In this document: piece after piece, positions 31,742 through 38,228 of the stretch | Position numbering within the stretch: position 1 is the first letter of the stretch | How the letters are laid out: each line of letters begins with the position of its first letter | Assembly (NCBI GenBank): GCA_028288925.1 | Contig: JAQGHG010000013.1 | Coordinates: 1 to 38,228, forward strand | Length of the DNA: 38,228 nt | Reading direction: 5' to 3' | From: Patescibacteria group bacterium | GTDB lineage: Bacteria; Patescibacteriota; Saccharimonadia; UBA4664 | Notes under the pieces: model-generated | Told to the model about the DNA's origin: nothing | Seen by the model: the letters and a program-made list of their open reading frames with translations, nothing else | The model's database searches: none | Translations under genes and position numbers: made by a program

Positions 31742-32806
31742 TTAGGCATTTTTTGTAGCCCGGGAAACCAGCACCGACGAGATGAGCGACAATATGATAA
31801 ACATCGCCCCCACCAGGCCCGTTACCAATTCGGGCACCTGATGCTCTAGGCTCACCGCTAGCAACACCGCCAAGGAGCCCACGCCATAGTGCGCGCCGTG
31901 CTCCAGATACACAAACGCCTCCAAGGCCTTATGCCGCACCAGCCACACTGTCAGCTCCCGCACAAACAAAGCGCCGATGCCCAAGCCCAAGGCAATCGAC
32001 AGCACGTTGCTAGTAATAGCGAAAGCTCCCACCACGCCGTCAAACGAGAATGAGGCGTCCAACACCTCCAGATAGAGGAAGAGCGAAAAGGCGGCCTTGC
32101 CGGCCAGCCGCATCGTAGCCGCCCCCGCGCTGCCGTGACGCTCCTCCTGCTCACTCACACCGCCCATTCCCGCGAACAGCCGGCTCAGGCCCCGCACCGC
32201 CAGATAGGTGACCTGGCCCACCACGCCGGCCATGAGCACCCGCGTACCTTCTTCGTGCGGCAGCGTAAACGTCACCCCCAGCAGAGCCGCGAGCGCGATC
32301 AGCGTAGATAGCGTCTTGAGCTGCCCGGCCCGCGCCAACGGGCGCTCAAACGGCTCCAGCCAATGCACACGCTTGCTCTCGTCGATCAGGAAATCCAAAA
32401 AGATCATAAAGAGGAAGATTCCGCCGAAAGACGCGATCGCCGGGTGTGCCAGCTCCAGGTGGTGCGCGTACTCCGCCGAATGATGTAGCACCAGGTCTAC
32501 CACCGTGGCGAAGTCCAGACCCGCCGTTACCATCACGATCGCGATCGGGAAAATCAGCCGCATACCAAATACCGCGATCAGCAAGCCAATCGTCAGGAAC
32601 ATCCGTTGCCAAAACGGATTCATGCGCCGCAAGATAGTAGCGTTTAGCACAGCGTTGTCGAACGATAAGGAGATCTCCAAAATCGCCAAAATCGCTACCA
32701 CCAAGGCCTGCGCCGGGCCGCCCACCACAAACGCCAAAACAATCCCCAGAAAAAATACCGCTAGCGGAACGCGAAAAGAGGCCAAAGAAGCAAGGGCGGA
32801 TTTCAT
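31742..32806 (-). CDS. DUF475 (TerC-fold) membrane protein
   Basis: 354 residues, about nine membrane helices. Two related acidic motifs mark the family: LEISLSFDNAVLNATIL near residue 43 and LDASFSFDGVVGAFAITSN near 245, each with the conserved Asp in S-F-D as in TerC/Alx. TerC-like proteins have been linked to manganese export and to metal loading of secreted proteins. A TATGAT box (32813-32818, minus strand) ends six bases before the ATG and touches the galE stop codon, so this gene can be expressed without galE. The promoter therefore lies almost wholly in the 12-base gap. Confidence 0.93.
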   Translation of the reverse strand: MKSALASLASFRVPLAVFFLGIVLAFVVGGPAQALVVAILAILEISLSFDNAVLNATILRRMNPFWQRMFLTIGLLIAVFGMRLIFPIAIVMVTAGLDFATVVDLVLHHSAEYAHHLELAHPAIASFGGIFLFMIFLDFLIDESKRVHWLEPFERPLARAGQLKTLSTLIALAALLGVTFTLPHEEGTRVLMAGVVGQVTYLAVRGLSRLFAGMGGVSEQEERHGSAGAATMRLAGKAAFSLFLYLEVLDASFSFDGVVGAFAITSNVLSIALGLGIGALFVRELTVWLVRHKALEAFVYLEHGAHYGVGSLAVLLAVSLEHQVPELVTGLVGAMFIILSLISSVLVSRATKNA

Positions 32807-32818
32807 CTACCCATCATA

Positions 32819-33829
32819 TCACGGTCGGTATCCCTGCGGATTTTGCGATTGCCAGCGCCAGGAATCGGCGCACATATCATCGAGCGACTTGGCGGCCTTC
32901 CAGCCTAACCGGCGCTCTGCCAGCGTAGGGTCGGCATAGCAAACATCCACGTCGCCGGGACGACGCGCCATCACGCGATAGGGAATCGTCTTCCCGCAAG
33001 CCCGCTCAAACGCCCGTAGTACCTCCATCACCGAATACCCCTTGCCGGTGCCCAGATTAAATGTCGTGACACCGGCGTGCTCGCGCTGATATTCCAAAGC
33101 CTTCACGTGAGCCCGCGCCAAATCGACCACATGCAAATAATCCCGAATACCGGTGCCATCGGGCGTCTTATTGTCACCAAACACCCGCAAAAACTCCCGC
33201 CGGCCCACCGCCACCTGGGCTACATACGGCATGAGGTTGTCGGGCGCCCCCTGCGGATCTTCGCCGATCAAGCCGCTAGGATGCGCGCCCACCGGATTAA
33301 AGTAGCGCAAAAGCGCCACGCCCCAGCCGGGATTGGCCACCGCCACATCGCGCAATATCTGCTCGCTCATGGCCTTGGTCCAGCCATACGGGTTGACCGG
33401 CGCGAGTGGCTGGTCTTCCGTCACCGGCACCCGCCGCGGGTCGCCGTACACCGTCGCCGAGGAGCTAAAGACTATCCGCTTCACCTGGTGCTTTGCCATC
33501 ACTTCGGCCAGCACCATCGTCGACACCACATTATTGTGGTAATAGCGCAACGGCTGCGCCACCGACTCGTCCACCGCCTTCAACCCGGCAAAGTGAATGA
33601 CCGCTTCGGGCCGCTCCCGCGCGAAAATGCGTTCCAATACCCGTTTATCAGTTACGTCAGCCTCATAATGCGGCACTTCCCGGCCTACGATCCGATGCAA
33701 CCGTTCCAGCACTTTGCGCCGGCTATTGCTGAAGTTGTCCACGATCACCGGCTCCATGCCGGCCGCCGCCAGCTCTACTACGGTATGACTGCCGATATAG
33801 CCCGCGCCACCTGCCACTAATACCTTCAT
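32819..33829 (-). CDS. galE: UDP-glucose 4-epimerase
   Basis: 336 residues, extended short-chain dehydrogenase. NAD-binding GGAGYIG at 7-13, catalytic SSSATVYG followed by Y-G-W-T-K (tyrosine and lysine of the active site, near 148-152), then RYFNPVGAHPSGLIGEDPQGAPDNLMPYV and GTGIRDYLHVVDLA, all GalE hallmarks. It interconverts UDP-glucose and UDP-galactose, feeding galactose-containing surface glycans; the ligase and GT26 genes at 18841-20995 are possible users. The start has GAGGA nine bases upstream. Very similar to standard length. Confidence 0.96.
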   Translation of the reverse strand: MKVLVAGGAGYIGSHTVVELAAAGMEPVIVDNFSNSRRKVLERLHRIVGREVPHYEADVTDKRVLERIFARERPEAVIHFAGLKAVDESVAQPLRYYHNNVVSTMVLAEVMAKHQVKRIVFSSSATVYGDPRRVPVTEDQPLAPVNPYGWTKAMSEQILRDVAVANPGWGVALLRYFNPVGAHPSGLIGEDPQGAPDNLMPYVAQVAVGRREFLRVFGDNKTPDGTGIRDYLHVVDLARAHVKALEYQREHAGVTTFNLGTGKGYSVMEVLRAFERACGKTIPYRVMARRPGDVDVCYADPTLAERRLGWKAAKSLDDMCADSWRWQSQNPQGYRP

Positions 33830-33863
33830 GAATACAAATTCCTCATATACTAGCCATCATACC

Positions 33864-35303
33864 TCACGCCGCGGGCATTAACGCCTCGGCCTGGGCGGAC
33901 GAGAGGGGAGTAATAGCCCGCCGGTTGCGCGGGTCCTCCAAAAACCGCCGGATAATCTTGTACCGGTCCAGATCAAACCGGTGCGCTTCAGGATCAGTTT
34001 CCACCGTTCCGTCCTCCAGCTCGCGCAACCGCGCCGTCAAGCACCAATTATCGACCACAAAGCCGGTGGCGCCCGGCAATTCTGCCCGTTGCTCGCGAAT
34101 CAGCACCGGCCCGGGGTACGGCCACGCCACCACCCTCTGCCGGACAAAAGCCGCCGCGAACCGCTCATTATAAGCCGCCGGCGTCTCCCGCCCCACGCAA
34201 GCACCATCACATTTGCCCAACTGCGATTGGAAACAGGCCCGCTCCGTACGCTCCAGACCCATCAGCTTAGGGCATAGCCGGTAACGCAAAGCCGCCGCAT
34301 GTAATGACTGCCGGGCCCGCCCCTGGGTAGTATAAACCGCCAGCAGCCGCCGGCCGTCCTCCGGGGCGATCTCCGGGGCGTCCAAAAGCGCCACACCGGC
34401 ATAGCCCTCCGGCGTGGTCGCGGCCACCGCCAGCGTCAGGCGCTCGCGCTGACGCAGCGCCCTATTATAGAGCGGCTGCAGATCCTTGATGAGCTCGCTC
34501 TCCAGCAAGAGCGCGCTCAGCTCACCATGCGTCGCGATACCACGCAGCCGCCTCACCCGCTGGGCCAGCTTCTGTTCGGCGGCACGGCCATAATCGGCCG
34601 CGAAGTGGCTCATCACCCGGCGCCTCACCGTCACGCTCTTGCCCACATACAACGGCTCACCGCCGGCATCTTCGAAGACATACACGCCGGGCCCTTCGGG
34701 CAGCGCGTCCACCTGGGTTTTGTCCAGCTGGCTCGGCAGCGACTGCGCGGCCAGCTGCGCCCGCACCGCCGCCTCAAACGTATCCAGATCAAATTCGGCC
34801 AAGCATAGTTGGTAAAACTGCCACAAACAATGCGCGTCGTCATACGCCCGGTGCCGCGCCGGCGCGTTCAGACCATGACGCTCAATCAAATCCTGCAACT
34901 TATGCGTACGAAACTGGGGAAATAATCGCCGCGACAACCGCACCGTGCACAAGAGCTGCGGTCGGAAAGGGACGCCCAAACGCTCAAACTCCATCTTGAG
35001 AAACGAATAATCAAACCGCACGTTATGCGCCACGAACACCGCGCCGTCCAGAATCTCGGCCAGATCACTCGCGATCTGAGCAAACCGCGGCGACCCCGCC
35101 ACATCCTCGTCGCGAATACCCGTAAGTCCCGTAATGAACGGAGGGATGGCTTCATCCGGCTGGATGAGCGTCCGATACGTCGCCACTACCTGGTTATGTT
35201 CCACCCGCACTACGCCCACCTCAAGCACCCGGCTCGAAAAATGGCTGCCGCCGGTTGTCTCGATATCTACAAAAGCTAATGGCTGTTGCAATGCGTTACT
35301 CAT
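33864..35303 (-). CDS. DnaQ-type 3'-5' exonuclease fused to GIY-YIG (UvrC/Cho-like) nuclease
   Basis: 479 residues. N-terminal DEDDh exonuclease: D13-I-E15 (VDIETTGG), Asp98 in HNVRFDYSF and His151/Asp156 in HRAYDDA. From ~202 a GIY-YIG domain follows (GPGVYVFEDAGGEPLYVGKS), continuing into a UvrC-like region with ESELIKDLQPLYNRALR and a Cys cluster (CFQSQLGKCDGACVG). This is the Cho-type arrangement known in several bacteria; here it may act in nucleotide excision repair. The UvrC second half (RNase H-like) is absent. TAAGAT (35312-35317, minus) ends eight bases before the ATG. Confidence 0.93.
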   Translation of the reverse strand: MSNALQQPLAFVDIETTGGSHFSSRVLEVGVVRVEHNQVVATYRTLIQPDEAIPPFITGLTGIRDEDVAGSPRFAQIASDLAEILDGAVFVAHNVRFDYSFLKMEFERLGVPFRPQLLCTVRLSRRLFPQFRTHKLQDLIERHGLNAPARHRAYDDAHCLWQFYQLCLAEFDLDTFEAAVRAQLAAQSLPSQLDKTQVDALPEGPGVYVFEDAGGEPLYVGKSVTVRRRVMSHFAADYGRAAEQKLAQRVRRLRGIATHGELSALLLESELIKDLQPLYNRALRQRERLTLAVAATTPEGYAGVALLDAPEIAPEDGRRLLAVYTTQGRARQSLHAAALRYRLCPKLMGLERTERACFQSQLGKCDGACVGRETPAAYNERFAAAFVRQRVVAWPYPGPVLIREQRAELPGATGFVVDNWCLTARLRELEDGTVETDPEAHRFDLDRYKIIRRFLEDPRNRRAITPLSSAQAEALMPAA

Positions 35304-35369
35304 CGTTTTCTATCTTAACGCATACTTCTTTGTACGGCAAATGTTCGGCTTAATTTGGCGCCGGCAAGC

Positions 35370-36155
35370 CTACGACTCCGGCAGCTCCGGAAAGATCTCA
35401 CGCATCAATCGGTATACGTGATCGCGAACACTCTCCGGTGAGTGGTCATCGGTAGGGAGCACCAACACTTGATCCCCGGGATTATCCGCTGTGCGAAGCT
35501 CACCGTGACCGGTAGGCCGGCCGCGGTCATTCGCGTCGCGTGCTATTACTTCCTCAATGGTGTGCTCATGCGAACGCCGCGCCGCCACCTCCGGCGTCAC
35601 TGTCAGCAGCAGCTTAAGCGGCGCGTCCGGCACCACAGTATGGGTAGTGTCCCGGCCGTCTATCAATACATAGCCGTCAAATTCATTCACCTGACGGCGC
35701 GAGATCGTATTTACCAGCTCCCGCACCAGCGGCAGCTGCGCCACAATCGAAGATCCGATGCCAACCGACGGCGCCTTGAGCTGATCGTCCTCCGAGGCCA
35801 GAGCGCCGTCAATCCACACCAGGCCACCGTGCATCTCGATGTGCCGCTCATGAGCCAGCTCCAGAAGTCTCTCCGCCGGCATCGCCCGGACTCCCGGCAA
35901 GGCGGCTTTGTTGAGTTCGGCTTCAGACTTGCCCCGCCGTCCCTTCAAGGTTCCTTTGACCTGCCCCAACGCCGCGTAGGCCACCGCCCGGTAGAGCGAA
36001 CCGGTCGATAAATGTATGACGGGAACACCCTTGAGTCGCAGAAGCTGTGACAACTCGTCTATGAGCCGTCCCTTACCAGTCGCCGTTCCACCGTCAATCG
36101 CAACGACGCGTGAGTTGGTCAATTCAACTTCCATATCTGATGGACATTTTGGCAT
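35370..36155 (-). CDS. Cytidylate-kinase-like P-loop enzyme
   Basis: 261 residues from the ATG at 36155 (TATCTT at 36163-36168, minus, ends seven bases upstream); a shorter start at 36134 is possible. P-loop VVAIDGGTATGKGRLIDEL, where the usual GPxGSGKGT reads GGTATGKGR. YVLIDGRDTTHTVVPDAPLKLLLTVTPEVAARR matches the cytidylate-kinase G-R-D block. The enzyme would phosphorylate CMP/dCMP. The altered P-loop and DGRDTT in place of GRDIGT suggest a divergent member or changed nucleotide preference. The middle insert (~80-130) is not typical. It may be the only CMP kinase; unclear from this window. Confidence 0.8.
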   Translation of the reverse strand: MPKCPSDMEVELTNSRVVAIDGGTATGKGRLIDELSQLLRLKGVPVIHLSTGSLYRAVAYAALGQVKGTLKGRRGKSEAELNKAALPGVRAMPAERLLELAHERHIEMHGGLVWIDGALASEDDQLKAPSVGIGSSIVAQLPLVRELVNTISRRQVNEFDGYVLIDGRDTTHTVVPDAPLKLLLTVTPEVAARRSHEHTIEEVIARDANDRGRPTGHGELRTADNPGDQVLVLPTDDHSPESVRDHVYRLMREIFPELPES

Positions 36156-36174
36156 GTTATGCAAGATACGTAAA

Positions 36175-36201
36175 GCGCCACCCCGCGATCCGGAGTGGCG
36201 C
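36175..36201 (-). terminator. Hairpin terminator after the LysM/Rpf gene
   Basis: GCGCCAC (36175-36181) pairs with GTGGCGC (36195-36201). On the minus strand it follows the LysM gene stop by about 17 bases and is followed by TTTACG, a short T tract. Confidence 0.65.
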
Positions 36202-36217
36202 CATCGTTAAACCAAGC

Positions 36218-36826
36218 CTAGTAGCAGGTGTTGGGCCAGGGGCTACAACCGCGCTGGTTGAGCAACATCTGCGCCCGCATATCCTGCTCGGCCGGACTAG
36301 CCGCCGACGGCAAACCGCTGCCGCCTACGCCCTGCCAGGTACCTAGAGAAAATTGGTAAGCGCCGTAATAGCCGTTTCCGGTATTCGTGGCGTAATTACC
36401 ACCCGCTTCACGGGCCCGGATGCGCTCCAGCAAACCCGGCGCGCCGGCGGCGTAATTGGCCGCTGCCGCCCGTGGCTGATAGCTCTGAGCAGCCGGCGGC
36501 GCGTAAGTCTGCTGCCGCACCACCGCGCCGGCGGGCAACGGCCGGTCGGTAGTCGGGCCGGCCGGTACCGTCAGCTTCTGCCCCTCAATAATCAGATCAG
36601 GATTTTCCAGCTCGGCATTGGCATTCCACAGTGGCTTCCAGCTCTCCAGCTTTTCCGCCTCGGCAATCGACGACAGACTATCGCCACTCGCTACTACATG
36701 AACTTTTGGCTCAGGCGTGGGAGCCGGCTTCGCCGCCTGCTCGTTACTTGCCAGAGCTGTCCCGCTCAACACGACTGCCAACCCCAGGCTCACGGTCAAA
36801 CTTGCAAAAATCTTGTGCACCTTCAC
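36218..36826 (-). CDS. Secreted LysM and Rpf-type transglycosylase-like protein
   Basis: 202 residues. Signal peptide (~1-27, ending GTALAS), LysM wall-binding domain (~42-87, HVVASGDSLSSIAEAEKLESWKPLWNAN), Pro/Ala linker, then a resuscitation-promoting-factor-like domain (~128-202) with RAREAGGNYATNTGNGYYGAYQFSLGTWQGVGG. The catalytic glutamate would be Glu140; the Cys before it in classical Rpf is missing, but Cys194 and Cys201 remain. It likely cleaves peptidoglycan, its own or a host's. Start is GTG: 36826 or, with AAGGAG six bases upstream, 36820, the latter better. The only gap over 300 bases lies upstream. Confidence 0.93.
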   Translation of the reverse strand: MKVHKIFASLTVSLGLAVVLSGTALASNEQAAKPAPTPEPKVHVVASGDSLSSIAEAEKLESWKPLWNANAELENPDLIIEGQKLTVPAGPTTDRPLPAGAVVRQQTYAPPAAQSYQPRAAAANYAAGAPGLLERIRAREAGGNYATNTGNGYYGAYQFSLGTWQGVGGSGLPSAASPAEQDMRAQMLLNQRGCSPWPNTCY

Positions 36827-37160
36827 TCCTTTCCCTCAATGGGTGACTGCAGAATAATCGCTTAATCCACCCACCGAACGCGAAAACATAACACAAGACG
36901 GAACCCTACAGCATTAAAAAAAGTGTTCAATTAGCAACTCTCACAAAAAAATCTCACAATATACCTACATTATATGTGTACATGCACAGGATTAGGCTTA
37001 TACCGCTTATGCTTAAACCTCTTAACATCGTCGAACAAAAATGGCATAAAACTATAGATTATTTTCAGTTAAGGTTTCATACCTATATAGAGTGGGTTAT
37101 ACGCCCCCTCTAGCCAAATGGTGGGTAGTATGGCGCGATAGTGTGCATGCCATCAAAAAA
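36827..37160. other. AT-rich intergenic region, 334 bases, no gene
   Basis: Stop codons in all frames; an apparent long reading from 37092 is a shadow of the zincin gene. On the minus strand there is a TATAAT box (36969-36974) and, between it and the LysM gene, two T7 tracts (36918-36960) with GTGAGA repeated. A long leader for the LysM gene is possible. No known riboswitch pattern was recognised. Confidence 0.6.
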
Positions 37161-37178
37161 CACCGGCTTTCGCCGGTG
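37161..37178 (-). terminator. Rho-independent terminator of the zincin gene
   Basis: On the minus strand CACCGGC - GAAA - GCCGGTG (37178-37161) is followed by TTTTTT. Confidence 0.92.
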
Positions 37179-37205
37179 GCCATGACAAACCGCCCAAAGA
37201 CCGGA

Positions 37206-37583
37206 TTAGCGCTCCAAAGCCCCGATCTGACCGTGATCCAAGCCAAAGTAATGCGCCACTTCATGCCACACCGTCTCGTTCACCCCCTGGCGCAACCCCT
37301 CCAAATCCTCGGCAAACAACTCGTGCGGCCCCTTAAACACCGTGATGACATCAGGCATTACCCCGTTGTAGCCGTCATTGCGCCGGGGCAGGGGAATGCC
37401 CTCGTACAAGCCCAAAAGCGTACCGCGCCCATGCAACATGCCATGCACGCCCAGCTGCTCACGTGTCGGCTCGTCCGCCACCATGAACGCCACATTGCTC
37501 AAATGCCGCGCGAACCGCTCCGGAATCGCCGCCACCGACTCCTCGACCATCTCCTCAAATACATCGTCCGATACATGAATCAT
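37206..37583 (-). CDS. Zincin-like metallopeptidase, DUF1025 type
   Basis: 125 residues. VNETVWHEVAHYFGLDHGQI carries the zinc motif H107-E108-x-x-H111-x-x-G114-x-x-H117, the minimal metzincin-like form. LYEGIPLPRRNDGYNGVMPDVITVFKGP is the recognised N-terminal signature of the small DUF1025 peptidase family. No signal peptide; it is cytosolic or leaves by another route. Substrate unknown. It stands alone with its own terminator and is divergent from the hydrolase at 37654. Confidence 0.92.
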   Translation of the reverse strand: MIHVSDDVFEEMVEESVAAIPERFARHLSNVAFMVADEPTREQLGVHGMLHGRGTLLGLYEGIPLPRRNDGYNGVMPDVITVFKGPHELFAEDLEGLRQGVNETVWHEVAHYFGLDHGQIGALER

Positions 37584-37653
37584 AATGACTTAACCTTACC
37601 GCAGTAGCGGACTCTCACCAATAACCATCATGGCCATATCGTATGATGAAGAA

Positions 37654-38228
37654 GTGATAAAGCATCCCCGCATCCTAGCCATCCTGCTCTGCCTGTCGGC
37701 GATCAGCGCGATCGCCTGGAACACCTATGCCGGCCGCCGGGCCTCGCCCGCCGTGGCGCCCCGGCCCCACGTCGCCCGCACCACACCAACCCCAGCTCCC
37801 ACGCCCGTCCCCGATCCCCTGGCAATCACCGCGATCGCCTCCCGCGACTACCCGGGGAGTCACTTGGCGGCCGGGCAGGAACTCGGCGGCCAAGCCGGCT
37901 ACCGCGACCAAATCGCCTCTTACCAATCCGACGGGTTCAAAATCTATGCTCTAGTGAGCATCCCCGACGGCGCCCCGCCGGCCGGCGGCTGGCCGGTCAT
38001 CATCCTGGAGCACGGCTACACCGACCCCGCCGCCTACCGCACCAATAGCAATGACTACCGCCAGTTCATCACCGCCTTCGCCCAGGCCGGCTACGCAGTC
38101 ATCAAGCCCGATTTCCGCGGCCACGGCTCCAGCCAAGGCACGCCCGAAGGCGGCCATTTCTCATCCGTCTACACCTACGATGTCATGAACCTCATCACCA
38201 GCCTCAAGCAAGACCCCCGGTTCAACGC
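37654..38228 (+). CDS. Secreted alpha/beta hydrolase, 3' end cut by window
   Basis: 191 codons visible, open to the window end. The start is a GTG: TATGAT (37642-37647) ends exactly six bases before it, the spacing of other genes here, and no ATG fits the frame. A signal anchor (VIKHPRILAILLCLSAISAIAWNTY) and Pro/Thr linker are followed by ITAIASRDYPGSHLAAGQELGGQAGYRDQIASYQSDGFKIYALVSIPDG, then WPVIILEHGYTDPAAYRTN and GYAVIKPDFRGHGSSQGTPEG, the typical prolyl-oligopeptidase/dienelactone-hydrolase-like start. The nucleophile and His lie outside. It would hydrolyse an ester or peptide on the outer face. Confidence 0.88.
   Translation, partial: MIKHPRILAILLCLSAISAIAWNTYAGRRASPAVAPRPHVARTTPTPAPTPVPDPLAITAIASRDYPGSHLAAGQELGGQAGYRDQIASYQSDGFKIYALVSIPDGAPPAGGWPVIILEHGYTDPAAYRTNSNDYRQFITAFAQAGYAVIKPDFRGHGSSQGTPEGGHFSSVYTYDVMNLITSLKQDPRFN

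Noticed and set aside
37092-37607. 171-codon open frame on the plus strand
   Set aside because: It lies mostly opposite the zincin gene with its HExxH motif; its protein is Arg/His-rich as expected for an antisense shadow.
1-38228. CRISPR array, insertion sequence or prophage
   Set aside because: No regularly spaced repeats, transposase, integrase or phage structural genes were seen.

Overview
The window looks like a chromosomal segment of a Candidate Phyla Radiation (Patescibacteria) bacterium, most likely of the Saccharibacteria type. The reasons are GC-rich, tightly packed genes; many small proteins with an N-terminal anchor and a Pro/Thr/Ala-rich linker; and typical lineage content: a PEGA/beta-propeller protein, DUF5684 and DUF3048 proteins, a zinc-ribbon membrane protein, mreB, a sortase with an LPDTG substrate, and a DnaQ/GIY-YIG fusion. 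The surface proteins point to a Gram-positive-like (monoderm) envelope. TGA is used as stop, so the recoded Gracilibacteria/SR1 are excluded. The lineage call is an inference from content, not from a marker-gene tree.

Layout. 1-2900: cut nuclease, coiled-coil protein, small membrane protein, RecD/Dda-like helicase, small acidic protein. 2897-5200: nucleotide-repair-type sugar-kinase-fold enzyme, EamA-like transporter, DUF5684 protein. 5250-8300: a likely metal-homeostasis block, with a Fur-family regulator, a DUF318 permease and its TIGR03943 partner facing a cation-diffusion transporter across a region of inverted repeats. 8425-11996: CHASE4 histidine kinase, a GH46 chitosanase that looks acquired from Actinobacteria, and a class-I amidotransferase-like hydrolase. 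12148-15589: LPDTG surface protein, small membrane proteins, tRNA-Leu(CAA), sortase. 15755-20995: PEGA protein facing an overlapping mreB - 2H phosphoesterase - O-antigen ligase - GT26 cluster. 21066-25719: zinc-ribbon protein, small unknown, gltX, then an unknown 379-residue protein behind a highly structured leader, and a small protein. 25814-31562: DUF3048 and RlpA-like wall proteins, PNPOx-like/VOC/serine hydrolase group, FKBP, histidine kinase with response regulator. 31742-38228: DUF475 membrane protein, galE, exonuclease/GIY-YIG fusion, cytidylate-kinase-like enzyme, LysM-Rpf-type muralytic protein, zincin, and a cut alpha/beta hydrolase.

Two features tie the window together. First, about fifteen genes carry a TANNNT-like -10 box whose last base lies only 6 to 8 nt before the start codon, with no Shine-Dalgarno site. 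The predicted transcript would begin at the start codon, which implies widespread leaderless expression. Other genes keep a clear Shine-Dalgarno site and a normal leader. Second, much of the coding capacity concerns the cell envelope (mreB, wall lysis, sortase anchoring, glycan export) and sensing of the outside. The most interesting single item is the 96-nt leader at 24048-24143: its closing helix would bury the ribosome-binding site of an unrecognised gene, and it contains mutually exclusive inner hairpins, as a riboswitch would.
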